Positions 34,770 through 44,286 of a stretch of DNA of 47,135 nt are shown here, piece after piece; the stretch's first letter is position 1, and every line of letters begins with the position of its first letter. Source of the stretch: Exilispira sp. (GTDB taxonomy: Bacteria; Spirochaetota; JAAYUW01). The translations under genes were made by a program, and so were the position numbers. The stretch covers positions 1 to 47,135 of the forward strand of contig JAAYUW010000087.1 of NCBI GenBank assembly GCA_012517545.1, in the 5' to 3' direction. The notes under the pieces are model-generated. The model had not been told where the DNA came from, did no database searches, and was given only the letters and a program-made list of their open reading frames with translations.

Positions 34770-35855
34770 TTATATAGTCATCAAAACCATCATAATCATA
34801 AAAATAATTATGAGACCTGCAATAATTATTAAGATTGCATTAATTCCTAAAGACTTCTTTTTAGTTCCTTTCCCTTTAATTTGCATGGACTTCTGTTTAG
34901 CCTTTTCGACTCTTTCTCCTGAAATATCCGCTTCAATCTTAACATCAATTCCACATATAATTTTTCCAAGAATACCAGGTCCAAACTCAACAATAATCTT
35001 AAATAAATTTTCATCGAGCATTTCTTTACTGTTAATTTTTGCGTTAATGTACTGGTTATTATCCTCCGAAGCTTCGAGTAATCTGCCAAGATACTGGGCT
35101 ATTTCTCTATCATCCGATATTTTAACCTTAATATAATCACCTTCCTGCAACAAAGAAACATCTATCCCCTTTATTGGCGAATATATAGGTTCACATTCAA
35201 GCACTATATAACCTATTGAAGCTGTTTGAGCCTGTATATTAGAATCTTTTTGGTTATCTGACTGAGTTGAAGTATCCTTTTCATTCTCATCTTTTATAGC
35301 ATCGGAGATTATTTTTCCCATAGCAAATGGATCCATTGTTTCATATCGAAACTTGAAAATTATATTTGACTCAGTTGTTATTTCATTTAATATTGCTCCA
35401 AAAAAGTTAATTAAATACTCATTTAAACTTTCAGTTGCCTTTGTTTTGCATGCATTAATAAGCTTTTCGAGATATTGAGGACTGGATATTTTTGTTTCCA
35501 GAGCAGTGGAAATATAAGCAAACTCAGGGTTATTTGGAGTATAATTTATAACCTGCTTTATCTCTTTTACATCCTTTAGCAGGTCAATTGAACTAATCTC
35601 CTGATTTTCTGAAACTGTGCAATAGAATTTCTCCAATTTCGCTTGATTAAGATTAATCAGGATAATTGATAAGCCATAAGCTTTTGTACTTTGTAAAGAG
35701 AATTTTATTAAAAGGCATCCAATATTTTTCTCAAAGGTTGAAAGAATCATTTTAGCACCTTCGACATCCCCACCAGTAAAAATAAGCATGGACTTTGCAA
35801 GTTGAGGATCAACAGAAGTTTCATCGATAAGTTGCTGAAGTGAAGATTTACCCAT
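34770..35855 (-). CDS. Tail-anchored membrane protein with UBA-like N-terminus, motility operon
   Basis: This 361-residue protein has a single hydrophobic segment at the extreme C-terminus (INAILIIIAGLIIIFMIMMVLM), preceded by a basic stretch (KQKSMQIKGKGTKKK), so it is tail-anchored with its bulk in the cytoplasm. The N-terminus (VDPQLAKSMLIFTGGDVEGAKMIL) resembles a UBA-like helical bundle such as that of EF-Ts. The middle is of mixed helix and strand with an Asp/Gln/Ser-rich linker near 190-210, then a possible beta domain (LQEGDYIKVKISDDREIAQYL). I do not recognise the family. Its position between the 282-residue gene and fliA suggests a flagellar role. GAGGGG precedes the ATG. Confidence 0.75.
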   Translation of the reverse strand: MGKSSLQQLIDETSVDPQLAKSMLIFTGGDVEGAKMILSTFEKNIGCLLIKFSLQSTKAYGLSIILINLNQAKLEKFYCTVSENQEISSIDLLKDVKEIKQVINYTPNNPEFAYISTALETKISSPQYLEKLINACKTKATESLNEYLINFFGAILNEITTESNIIFKFRYETMDPFAMGKIISDAIKDENEKDTSTQSDNQKDSNIQAQTASIGYIVLECEPIYSPIKGIDVSLLQEGDYIKVKISDDREIAQYLGRLLEASEDNNQYINAKINSKEMLDENLFKIIVEFGPGILGKIICGIDVKIEADISGERVEKAKQKSMQIKGKGTKKKSLGINAILIIIAGLIIIFMIMMVLMTI

Positions 35856-35969
35856 ATTTTCCCCTCAAAAAAATACAAAAAAGTTTTTCATAAATTTTTC
35901 TATTGATACTTTTTAAAAATGGTTGATCCAAAATATTTTAGATAATTTGCCAGCTATTTAATCCTTTTT

Positions 35970-36818
35970 CTAATCTTTTTCTATCATTTGTTTTATTACC
36001 CTGGCTATCTTTTCAGGTTTATTTTCTATTTTGGCACCTTTTGTAAAATATATATATTTATCATCAATGCTCTTTACTTCCCCTGACATCGAAGAAGCCT
36101 TCGAAGTAGCTGCAATTTTAGCTGCTTCTTCAGCACTGACCTGCTGGTTACTAAAATCACTATCCCCCTCTATCACCTCAATATCACCATCAAGTTCAAG
36201 CGCAACATTTGATTCATCAGCTTCCTTTTTTATTTCTTTAATAAAATCATCCCCATGATTATATTTGGTAAAATTATTTTTTCCTATATGTCTGGAATCA
36301 GCAGTTTCCTCTTTATTTTCAATGCTTTCAACGAATGAATCTTTTGAATTATCATCACTTTTGATATCAAAATTTTGATCTTCAATAACAAATGATTTAT
36401 CAACAGCCATAGTTTCGTGTGAATCTGTATCATCAAGTTTTGCAAATAAACTTTCGTAAGAGATATCCTGATTTTCTAAAGGTTCGGAAAGAACTGTTGA
36501 AGTTTCACTTTTAGCTGAAGAATAATCATCCGAATATTTTTCTTTGAGATTTCTATTTGCAGTTTTCAAATCATTCGTTTTAATACCAACATGATCTGGA
36601 TTGGCTTTTTTAATGTTTTCAGAATCAATATTTTCTTCAGAACTAAAAGCTTTAATAAAATATTGAAATATGTAACCTAACCCTCCAAGAATCAATGCTG
36701 AAAGAGTAGATTTTAAAAAGAGACTTCCTAAAGAATTCCTGGCAATTAACGATAAAAGAAAAGATATAATAAAACCACCTGCTGCGAAAATTAAAGGTAA
36801 AACTAAGTCACCTGACAA
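35970..36818 (-). CDS. Membrane protein with acidic linker, motility operon, unknown
   Basis: The N-terminal 55 residues form two membrane helices (LPLIFAAGGFIISFLLSLIA, STLSALILGGLGYIFQYFI). A highly acidic, probably disordered stretch (about 60-235) and a short conserved-looking C-terminus (EEAAKIAATSKASSMSGEV, YIYFTKGAKIENKPEKIARV) follow. The end is compatible with a small folded domain that binds a partner in the cytoplasm. The only good start is a TTG (36816-36818) with GGGAG at 6 nt. The nearby ATG is out of frame. It precedes the tail-anchored gene by 114 bp. No family was recognised. Confidence 0.7.
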   Translation of the reverse strand: MSGDLVLPLIFAAGGFIISFLLSLIARNSLGSLFLKSTLSALILGGLGYIFQYFIKAFSSEENIDSENIKKANPDHVGIKTNDLKTANRNLKEKYSDDYSSAKSETSTVLSEPLENQDISYESLFAKLDDTDSHETMAVDKSFVIEDQNFDIKSDDNSKDSFVESIENKEETADSRHIGKNNFTKYNHGDDFIKEIKKEADESNVALELDGDIEVIEGDSDFSNQQVSAEEAAKIAATSKASSMSGEVKSIDDKYIYFTKGAKIENKPEKIARVIKQMIEKD

Positions 36819-37545
36819 TTTTCTCTCCCATTTTTTAAAAATAAAACTTTACCTCGTTCATATACACAAAAAAAGTAAGTTAATCCAATAAACTCTATCA
36901 AGGATTTTAACTTATTCTACCTGCTTTTATATACTTTGCCTGTGATGTTCTATGCTGGAAATATTTCTACTTCTCTAGCCAGTTTACATGACCGAAATAT
37001 CACAGAATTGCTTCAGCTTTAAATGGAAGAAGTATGAAAATATGTAATTAAGTTTATTCAGTATTACCCCCTGGATTTCTTTGTATGCCTGCGAACATAC
37101 ATAGAAAAAAAGAGAATGGTAAGTCTTCGAAAATCAGCACCCTCTTCTATCTTTATAGATGCAAAAAAACAAAGTATTAAACTATCTGATACCCTCTTTG
37201 ATGCTTTTCATATAAATACAGGAAGCTATTTTTCATTATTCATAATTATATAATGCAACATAGAATAAGTCAATATATTAAAGTTTCAATCAATATTAAT
37301 TAATCTCTTTTAATCTTTTTGCAAATTTAGCATCTTACAAAATCTTACAAATTTTATATTTTATTCTCTTATTTTTCTATCAAAATTATTTTGTATCTAT
37401 TTATTCCAAAATTTTTGCGTGTTTTTTTCAATAATTATTCAAAATCTTAAAAATTTTCAAGATCTGATATTTCTAAAAAATTTAAATAGAAATATCAGAT
37501 ATAAAGAATTAAAATGAAAACAGTAATTATAAGTTGCAATTTCTA
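36819..37545. other. 727-bp gap inside the motility gene run
   Basis: No gene is seen between flhG and the 282-residue membrane protein. It holds a strong hairpin (37462-37500), two short inverted pairs (CTGTGAT 36940-36946 with ATCACAG 36999-37005, and TGTATG 37082-37087 with CATACA 37096-37101), and otherwise AT-rich sequence. The gap and hairpin suggest that the flhG transcript may end here and a second motility transcript starts. Confidence 0.5.
37462..37500 (-). terminator. 14-bp stem hairpin downstream of flhG
   Basis: ATCTGATATTTCTA and TAGAAATATCAGAT are perfect complements with an 11-nt loop, 46 nt after the flhG stop on the reverse strand. It is the longest uninterrupted hairpin stem I saw. 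It lacks a clean T-run afterwards, so it may be a terminator, an mRNA-end stabiliser or a binding site. Confidence 0.45.
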
Positions 37546-38394
37546 TTAAGTGTATTTCAAATATCTTTTCATGAAAGATACCACCCCCTTACCTTCTACT
37601 GCATTTATGTGCTCAAGTTGTGAGATAATATGATCTATACAGATTGAAGCTTTTGATTTCGGATTTAAAGTATAAAATGGTTTCTGTACTCTTACAGCTT
37701 TTTCAACTATTTCATCCTGCATTATATAACCAAGATTTTCGACTTTAATTGATAAGAATTGAAAAGAGATGTTTATTATTCTATCTGCGACCTTCTTACC
37801 TTCCATTATTGAACTACACTTATTTATAACAAGCTTGATAGGTATATCTTTTTCGAGAGAATAGATAGATTTGATTATCCCATAAGCATCTGTAATCGAT
37901 GTGGTCTCTGGAGTTGTGATGATTATGGTTTCATCAGCAGCTAAAATAAATGAAAGCACATTGTTTGATACACCAGCACCGGTGTCAATAATTATAATAT
38001 CAGCAGTTTCAAGTTCTGAAAGTGATTGAATAAAGACATCACGTTGTTCATCGCTTAGATTTGCCAACTGTGAAAAACCTGAAGCTCCAGCTATTATCTT
38101 TATTCCATATGGCGTATCAAGTACTATTTCCTTCATTGTCTTTTTATTTTTGATAACATGATAAAGATTAAACTTAGGAATAACACCTAAAATTACATTA
38201 ACATTTGCAAGGCCCAGGTCTGCATCCATGACTATTGTTTTTTTCCCCAGTTTCGAATATGCGATAGCAAGGTTAACAGCAAAATTGGTTTTACCGACAC
38301 CGCCTTTACCTGAAGATATAGCAATAATCTTTGTTTTTTGTTTATTCTTACTGCTTTCGATTATTTGTTTTAGCTGCTGCTCTTGATTTATCAT
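37546..38394 (-). CDS. flhG: Flagellar number regulator FlhG (MinD-like ATPase)
   Basis: This is a ParA/MinD-type ATPase with the deviant Walker A motif AISSGKGGVGKTNFAVNLA, VMDADLGLANVNVILG, DIIIIDTGAGVSNNVLSF (Walker B) and TTPETTSITDAYGIIK. The N-terminus (INQEQQLKQIIE) resembles the activating helix by which FlhG stimulates the FlhF GTPase. It controls number and placement of flagella with FlhF, whose gene lies 45 bp upstream. AAAGGAG lies 7 nt before the ATG. Its 282 residues are typical. The weak amphipathic C-terminus (FMKRYLKYT) may bind membrane. Confidence 0.93.
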   Translation of the reverse strand: MINQEQQLKQIIESSKNKQKTKIIAISSGKGGVGKTNFAVNLAIAYSKLGKKTIVMDADLGLANVNVILGVIPKFNLYHVIKNKKTMKEIVLDTPYGIKIIAGASGFSQLANLSDEQRDVFIQSLSELETADIIIIDTGAGVSNNVLSFILAADETIIITTPETTSITDAYGIIKSIYSLEKDIPIKLVINKCSSIMEGKKVADRIINISFQFLSIKVENLGYIMQDEIVEKAVRVQKPFYTLNPKSKASICIDHIISQLEHINAVEGKGVVSFMKRYLKYT

Positions 38395-38439
38395 CCGTAT
38401 CTCCTTTGGAAATAATAGAAGTTTTCAAAAAGTGAAGGT

Positions 38440-39627
38440 TTATTTTAAATCATCTGAAAAGGCAAGTTTTAAAATAAAATCTTCATCTGGTTCTATTAAG
38501 TTTTTCGTCATTTCTTGACCATTTGTTATATACGAAATTGGAATATTATATCTTGATATCGCACTAAGTATTGCCCCGTAGTTTGATGTCTCATCAATCT
38601 TGGTAATTATAAGATGAGTATAGTCTAAAAATTTGAACCTTTCAAAAATATCAATAAGATCATTGTACTTTGTGGTCGCTGAAATTGTTAAAAAAGTCTT
38701 GATATTCTTCTTTTTAACATCAAGGATCTCTTTAATACAACCAAGCATTTTACTGTCTTTTTGAGAAGTCCCGGGACTATCTACAAATATTACATCGTCT
38801 TTTTCAGCTATCTGGCTTATATAATCATCCCTTTTCATTATCGTATAAAAAGGAACTTGAAGTATCTCTGCCGCGATCTGTAAATGAGCATAACCACCTA
38901 TTTTTGTCTGGTCTGCACTTAAAAGCTTTATTGAATAATTTTTATTAACTTTAGAATTAGTTGCAAGCTTTACTATAGTAGTTGTTTTTCCTACACCTGT
39001 TGGCCCTATAAGAACAGCTATATCGTTTTTACCAATCCTTTGTTTGTCAATAATTATTTTGCCTTTAAGATACTCCATTGTTTTTTTTCTTATGACTTCG
39101 ATGGAATTTGCCTCTTCGTATGTAAGAGTTTTGCTGAGATTTTCCTTCATCTCATCAAGAAAATCATTTGAAAAATCAAGATTAGTAAGGGATGAAATGT
39201 ATCTATCAAGTATAGATTCTTTAATATAAACATTTGTATTTAAATCACTCAATTTTTTTTCTATTGTTTCCAATTTTTCAAATATTGGATCTATATTTTT
39301 TTTAACCTTGTTTTTATTTTCAATATTTTTTATCTCAATATTATCTTTCGAAGTTTCCTCTTCTTCGTTTTCTTCTTCGTCTTCATAGATCATCCCCTCC
39401 ATGCTTTTTTCTTTCGCTATTGTAGAAGTCCTCAAAAATTGCTGCTTCTGTCTTTTTAGATAAACATCATCAGGTATTCCGGCAACCATGACATAGGATC
39501 TTTTGTTATGTAAAATTCCCTTCTTTTTTTCTTCAACATTGATAATATAAATATCTTCGCCATATTCTCTTAAGAGTTTTTCGCGAAGTTTATCTATTCT
39601 CTCACCTTCCAGAGTAATATAATGCAT
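38440..39627 (-). CDS. flhF: Flagellar biosynthesis GTPase FlhF
   Basis: This is an SRP-type GTPase that marks the site of flagellar assembly. The N-terminal domain (LEGERIDKLREKLLREYGED) and an acidic Glu-rich linker (about 85-130) precede the NG domain. G1 is VLIGPTGVGKTTTIVKL, G2 SADQTKIGGYAHLQI, G3 VIFVDSPGTSQKD and G4 ITKIDETSNYGAI. The usual DTAG of G3 is DSPG here. I use ATG 39627 (MHYITLEGE), with GGAGG 8 nt upstream. The track start adds 29 residues that read the flhA end in another frame. It is 10 bp after flhA. Confidence 0.94.
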   Translation of the reverse strand: MHYITLEGERIDKLREKLLREYGEDIYIINVEEKKKGILHNKRSYVMVAGIPDDVYLKRQKQQFLRTSTIAKEKSMEGMIYEDEEENEEEETSKDNIEIKNIENKNKVKKNIDPIFEKLETIEKKLSDLNTNVYIKESILDRYISSLTNLDFSNDFLDEMKENLSKTLTYEEANSIEVIRKKTMEYLKGKIIIDKQRIGKNDIAVLIGPTGVGKTTTIVKLATNSKVNKNYSIKLLSADQTKIGGYAHLQIAAEILQVPFYTIMKRDDYISQIAEKDDVIFVDSPGTSQKDSKMLGCIKEILDVKKKNIKTFLTISATTKYNDLIDIFERFKFLDYTHLIITKIDETSNYGAILSAISRYNIPISYITNGQEMTKNLIEPDEDFILKLAFSDDLK

Positions 39628-39637
39628 TAGTTTCCTC

Positions 39638-41716
39638 CTATTGATCACCCATGGATATCTGCCCAACATACTCCAATGAAACACCTGGAGATATTTCAGA
39701 AGTTGATAAAACAACAGCTCTTGGAGCCACAGATGAGAGAATCATTTTAAGTTGCCTTCTTATCCTTGGACTAACAAGCAAAATAAAGTAGTCCAGTTTT
39801 TTTTCATTGGCTTCTTTTTCGAATTCAAGAATTTTATTAATAAAATTGGGTAAAAACTGTGGTGGAAATGTATAGACTCCAAGTCTCACTGATTTTTCAA
39901 ACTCATTTGCAAGGTAATTTTCAAGCTTTGGTGATAGAGCATAGACTCTTAATCTTCCTTTATCATCTGTATAGGTTCTACATATCTGATTTTTTAGTTT
40001 TTCTCTAACAAATTCAGAAACCAGATCAGGATCAAGATTCTTGTTTATCTCAAGCTTATCTGCAACAGTCTGCAAAATAGTGGCTATATTTCTTATTGAA
40101 ATCTTCTCTGACAAAAGATTTTGAAATACTTTTTGTAAAAATCCAATATTTGTCACCGATTCAACTTCTGAAACAAGTGTTTTATATTCATCACGAATTG
40201 AATCAATAATTTTTTTAACTTCTTCTCTACCAAGGAGACTATCAACATTGTTCATTATTGTTTCAGTAAGGTGTGTAGCAATAACTGTCGAACAGTTTAT
40301 GACAGTATAACCAAAAGATTCGGCAATATCCTTTTGAGATGGTTCTATCCAGACTGCATCAAGATTGTATGTTGGTTCCTTGATCTTAATCCCCTCAATC
40401 TCTTCTGATACGACTCCCGGGTTAATAGCGAGGAGTCTGTCAGGATAAAGTTTACTGGATGCTACCTTGACTCCATGTATTTTTATTGAATATTCTGTAG
40501 CTTCAAGTTTTAATGAATCTCTTACAACAATGGGAGGAACGATCATCCCATAATCATATGCTATTTGCTTTCTAACATTTGCTATCCTCTCAAAAAGATC
40601 ACCACCCTGACTTTTATCAACTAATGGTATCAGCGAATATCCTATTTCAAGTGCAATAGGTTCAATGGGAACAAGTTTATCTATAATGACCGGTTTTTCT
40701 TCTTCCTTTTTTTCTATTTTTTCTTCTACCTTTTTTTTTGTACTTGTTTGCATGGAATATGCAAGATAACCAAAAAGTCCTCCAAGTGGCAAAAATACAT
40801 ACCAGGGGAAACCAGGAACAAAGCCAAAAAAAGTTAGCGTTGCTGCAAGGATCCAGAGTGGATAATAAGATCTCGTAGCTTCTTTTTTAAATTCATTGCC
40901 AAGAGTATCTGCAGCCTCTGATCTTGAGACTATAATACCAGCTGAAACACCATTAAGCAATGATGGTATTTGAGAAACAAGGCCATCACCAACTGTAAAT
41001 ATTAAAAAAGTTTCCATTGCCTGTGTAAAATCCATATGAAACTTCAAAAGTCCTATTAATATACCACCAATTATATTTACAACAGTTATGAATATACCTA
41101 CCATTACATCGCCAGAGACGAATTTTGAAGCACCATCCATTGAACCATAAAAATCTGCTTCTCTTTGCAATGATTTTCTTCTTAGTATCGCTTCTTGCTC
41201 TGTTATTATACCTGCTGCAAGATCTGAATCGATCATCATCTGTTTCCCGGGTAAAGAGTCCAGAGCAAACCTCGCTGCTACCTCAGACATTCTTGTTGTA
41301 CCTTTTGAAATAACAATATATTGAACTGCAATAAGGATAATAAAAATGATCAATCCAACAATAAAATTGCCTCCGACCACAAATTGACCAAATGCAGTTA
41401 TAAGTTTTCCGTTGAATTGAGGACCTTTTGAAAGTATCAGTCTTGTTGAAGAGACATTCAATCCGAGCCTTAACAATGTCATTATCAAAAGCATACTTGG
41501 GAAGATAGAAATATCAAGTGGATTCGTAGAAAAGATAACGAGAAATAAAACAAATAATGATAGTGCAAGAGATATTGACATAAAAAAGTCCAGAAAAAAT
41601 ACGGGCAAAGGCAAAATAAACATTATGACTATTGTAACAATAGCCACAGCTACAAGAATATCTGGTGAATTTAAAATTTTTGAAAAATTAATTCGAGGTC
41701 TAGCAGTATCTGCCAT
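39638..41716 (-). CDS. flhA: Flagellar export gate protein FlhA
   Basis: This is the major component of the flagellar type III export gate. The N-terminal half has about eight membrane helices and the FHIPEP-family patterns (FLDFFMSISLALSLFVLF, LLIMTLLRLGLNVSSTRLIL, RFALDSLPGKQMMIDSDLAAG, GDGLVSQIPSLLNGVSAGIIVSR). The C-terminal cytoplasmic domain (about 345-692) contains IPLVDKSQGGDLFERIANVR and VSPRIRRQLKMIL and docks chaperone-substrate complexes. Its 692 residues are typical. AAGGGG is 7 nt before the ATG. It starts 3 bp after flhB. Confidence 0.97.
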   Translation of the reverse strand: MADTARPRINFSKILNSPDILVAVAIVTIVIMFILPLPVFFLDFFMSISLALSLFVLFLVIFSTNPLDISIFPSMLLIMTLLRLGLNVSSTRLILSKGPQFNGKLITAFGQFVVGGNFIVGLIIFIILIAVQYIVISKGTTRMSEVAARFALDSLPGKQMMIDSDLAAGIITEQEAILRRKSLQREADFYGSMDGASKFVSGDVMVGIFITVVNIIGGILIGLLKFHMDFTQAMETFLIFTVGDGLVSQIPSLLNGVSAGIIVSRSEAADTLGNEFKKEATRSYYPLWILAATLTFFGFVPGFPWYVFLPLGGLFGYLAYSMQTSTKKKVEEKIEKKEEEKPVIIDKLVPIEPIALEIGYSLIPLVDKSQGGDLFERIANVRKQIAYDYGMIVPPIVVRDSLKLEATEYSIKIHGVKVASSKLYPDRLLAINPGVVSEEIEGIKIKEPTYNLDAVWIEPSQKDIAESFGYTVINCSTVIATHLTETIMNNVDSLLGREEVKKIIDSIRDEYKTLVSEVESVTNIGFLQKVFQNLLSEKISIRNIATILQTVADKLEINKNLDPDLVSEFVREKLKNQICRTYTDDKGRLRVYALSPKLENYLANEFEKSVRLGVYTFPPQFLPNFINKILEFEKEANEKKLDYFILLVSPRIRRQLKMILSSVAPRAVVLSTSEISPGVSLEYVGQISMGDQ

Positions 41717-41719
41717 ATT

Positions 41720-42955
41720 TTACCCCTTATTTGAGTATATCTTTTTCTTTCTCTTTGCATATTCTTTATATACATACTGATATACACCAGCAACGATAGA
41801 ATAAAGATCTGACGGGACATAGTCTCCTATCTCAGTTCTGGCAAAAAGCTCTCTTGCGAGAGGTTTATTTTCAACAGTTATAATATCATTTTCAAATGCA
41901 ATCTGTTTTATTCTTTGAGCCATAAGATCCTGCCCTTTGGCAACAACCTTCGGAGCAATATCGATTCCAGTTTCATACTTAAGTGCTATAGCATAGTGAG
42001 TCGGGTTTGTAATAACAACATCAGCTGTTTTAACATTTGCAAGACTCCTTCTCTGTGCAATCTCTCTTCGCTTTCTATTCAATGCTTGCTTTATCTCGGG
42101 TCTACCTTCCTGTTCATAAAATTCATCAAGAATCTCTTTTTTACTCATCTTTAATGACTCAATATATTGCCTTCTCTGAAGGATATAATCGATAATAGCA
42201 AGAACCAAAAGGATTATCGCTATTTTTATAAACATAGATTTAAAAAGATTTATTCCCATAGATATTGCTGTTTTATACGAATCAGCAACAGATTTAAAGA
42301 TATTGTATAAGGAAGAATTTATGGATAAAAACACTATCAAAAGTGATCCAACAACCAGAAGCAAACTTTTTAATAAATTCATCGCCCCCTGGACAGAGAA
42401 AATTCTCTTAAAATATGCTGAAAAGTTTGGTGCTATTCTTGAAAAGTTTGGAGCTATAAGAGAAGGCACAACTAAAAAACCTATCTGAGCGACAGTAGCT
42501 ATAATAGATACAACTATTGGAGGTAAAAATATGATTACTGCAACTATTAGGAGCTGATTAACAACAAACTTTAAAAAATACCCAAGATTTCCTATGCTAA
42601 ATTCCATGTCTACCTGGAAGAAAAAATAGAGTATATTGACAATCCTCTCCCAAATTACCGGGAAAAAAGCAAAAACCGACAACATGACAGAAAGTAAAGA
42701 AGCAAGAGAAACAATTTCCTGAGATTTTAGAACCTGTCCTTTTTCTCTTGCTTTTTTCTTCTTTTGCTCGGTTGGAAGTTCAGTCCTTCCTTCATCTTCA
42801 GCTGCAAACCTTTGGAGATTAAGTTCTGGTACGGAGGATAAACTTGAATGCAGAATAGAATCAATAAAATCATTAAAAGAAATAGAATCATTGCTGTCTT
42901 TACAAATAAAATTTTCATCTGAAATAGTATTTAATGATAAATCTAATTCTGACAT
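41720..42955 (-). CDS. flhB: Flagellar export switch protein FlhB
   Basis: FlhB switches export from rod/hook to filament substrates. It has four membrane helices and the autocleavage site ADVVITNPTHYAIALKYETG, with the NPTH motif intact. The family normally starts near LQRFAAEDEGRTELPTEQKKKKAREKGQV. Here about 45 residues rich in Ser, Asp and Asn (MSELDLSLNTISDENF) precede it. I take ATG 42955. The track start is a TTG seven codons earlier. AGGG lies 14 nt upstream, so initiation may be weak or coupled to fliR, 78 bp away. Confidence 0.95.
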   Translation of the reverse strand: MSELDLSLNTISDENFICKDSNDSISFNDFIDSILHSSLSSVPELNLQRFAAEDEGRTELPTEQKKKKAREKGQVLKSQEIVSLASLLSVMLSVFAFFPVIWERIVNILYFFFQVDMEFSIGNLGYFLKFVVNQLLIVAVIIFLPPIVVSIIATVAQIGFLVVPSLIAPNFSRIAPNFSAYFKRIFSVQGAMNLLKSLLLVVGSLLIVFLSINSSLYNIFKSVADSYKTAISMGINLFKSMFIKIAIILLVLAIIDYILQRRQYIESLKMSKKEILDEFYEQEGRPEIKQALNRKRREIAQRRSLANVKTADVVITNPTHYAIALKYETGIDIAPKVVAKGQDLMAQRIKQIAFENDIITVENKPLARELFARTEIGDYVPSDLYSIVAGVYQYVYKEYAKRKKKIYSNKG

Positions 42956-43033
42956 ATTAATGATTTTACCCTGCAAAACCTATCTCCATAAATTCTATAT
43001 CAAAGCTGAACCATTTTAAACTGTGTTGTAAAT

Positions 43034-43816
43034 TCAACTCAATAACTTAAGCCAGGATACTATCCTGACAAAAAGATTATCAAAAAGGTTTTTTGCAAAA
43101 TCAGAAAAAAATGGAATATATAGAAGTATCAAAATAAAACCCACTATTACCTGGATATTTATTCCAACCATAAAAATGTTTACCTGAGGAGCAAATTTTG
43201 AAATAATACCAAGAGTTATATTTAATATCAATAAGGTAACAATTATCGGGATAGCTATCTGAAGAGAAATTAAAAAAAGATCTCTAAAAAGAATAATGAC
43301 CTCGGGAAACATATCATTTATCTTAGTAGAAAAATCTACATAGCTTACTATTTCAAAAGATTTTCGTAACACAAGAATTTCATATTCCATCCCATCGATT
43401 GCTATAAATATTAGCATTCCAAAGATTTGAAAAACCTGGCTCACTATTGGAACTTCTATTTCACTCAAGGGATCCAGAACTTCTGAAATTCCAAGGCCCA
43501 TCTGGTAAGAAAATAGTTCTCCCGAAAGTTGAAATGTTGTAAAAATAATCGTTAGAAAAAGCCCTATTGAAAAACCTATAAAAAGCTCATTTACAAGCAT
43601 AAGTGCATATTGTCCGAGATTCTTGGGCATAACGATCTTTAGATTTATGGAAGCAAAGGGATAGATTATTATTGCCATAAAAAACATAAGCCCGACAATA
43701 ACTTGAGGGGGAATCAAAGATGAAGAAAATATTGGTGAAGTCAAAGTTATACCTATAAGTCGTATAAATATTAAAAGAAAGATTGGAAAAATTTCGACAT
43801 AATAAAAAGGTGTCAT
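43034..43816 (-). CDS. fliR: Flagellar export gate protein FliR
   Basis: This is a membrane component of the export gate core (FliPQR). The 260-residue protein has about six hydrophobic segments: FPIFLLIFIRLIGITLTSPIF, PQVIVGLMFFMAIIIYPF, the conserved LVNELFIGFSIGLFLTIIFT, YQMGLGISEVLDP and the closing NIFMVGINIQVIVGFILILLYIP. This is the standard FliR pattern. GAGG lies about 11 nt before the ATG. It follows fliQ after 137 bp of AT-rich DNA in which I see no gene. Confidence 0.95.
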   Translation of the reverse strand: MTPFYYVEIFPIFLLIFIRLIGITLTSPIFSSSLIPPQVIVGLMFFMAIIIYPFASINLKIVMPKNLGQYALMLVNELFIGFSIGLFLTIIFTTFQLSGELFSYQMGLGISEVLDPLSEIEVPIVSQVFQIFGMLIFIAIDGMEYEILVLRKSFEIVSYVDFSTKINDMFPEVIILFRDLFLISLQIAIPIIVTLLILNITLGIISKFAPQVNIFMVGINIQVIVGFILILLYIPFFSDFAKNLFDNLFVRIVSWLKLLS

Positions 43817-43953
43817 CTAATAATTTTCCTCGTAAATCTTTATTAAAACTTAAAACCCGGGGTTCCTTACTGTTTCTATTATTTGATTAATCTTCTTGCT
43901 ATTGCATCTAATATTGCTACCTCTTCCAACTTTTTTTATTTCTCTTCAGGATT

Positions 43954-44223
43954 CTATTTTATTGCATTTGGTATAATATTTATTAGATAGTTTATGTAAT
44001 TTATAAGTCGTGTAATCATCCAGGGTCCAAGTATTGCAACTACTGCAAAAATGGCTATCATTTTAGGTACAAAAGTTAAGGTTTGTTCCTGAATCTGAGT
44101 GGTAGCCTGAAAAATAGAAACAATAAGACCAATAATCATTGGAGCCAGTAAAAGTGGTGCACCTATTATAACAATTTCATAAATTGAAGTTCTTAAAATA
44201 TCTATGACTATACCCATATTCAT
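43954..44223 (-). CDS. fliQ: Flagellar export gate protein FliQ
   Basis: This 89-residue protein has two membrane helices joined by the conserved cytoplasmic loop QATTQIQEQTLTFVPKM, diagnostic for FliQ. The first helix is IVIIGAPLLLAPMIIGLIVSIF and the second IAIFAVVAILGPWMITRL. AAAGGAG is 6 nt before the ATG. It is 63 bp downstream of fliP. Confidence 0.95.
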   Translation of the reverse strand: MNMGIVIDILRTSIYEIVIIGAPLLLAPMIIGLIVSIFQATTQIQEQTLTFVPKMIAIFAVVAILGPWMITRLINYINYLINIIPNAIK

Positions 44224-44286
44224 AAAATTCTCCTTTTATCTTTAACTTCTTATTAAAATATATTCTTGACTTTTATCTTATCAAAT

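Noticed and set aside
39628-39714. 29-residue N-terminal extension of FlhF in the ORF track
   Set aside because: It reads the end of flhA in another frame and passes over the GGAGG that serves the ATG at 39627.
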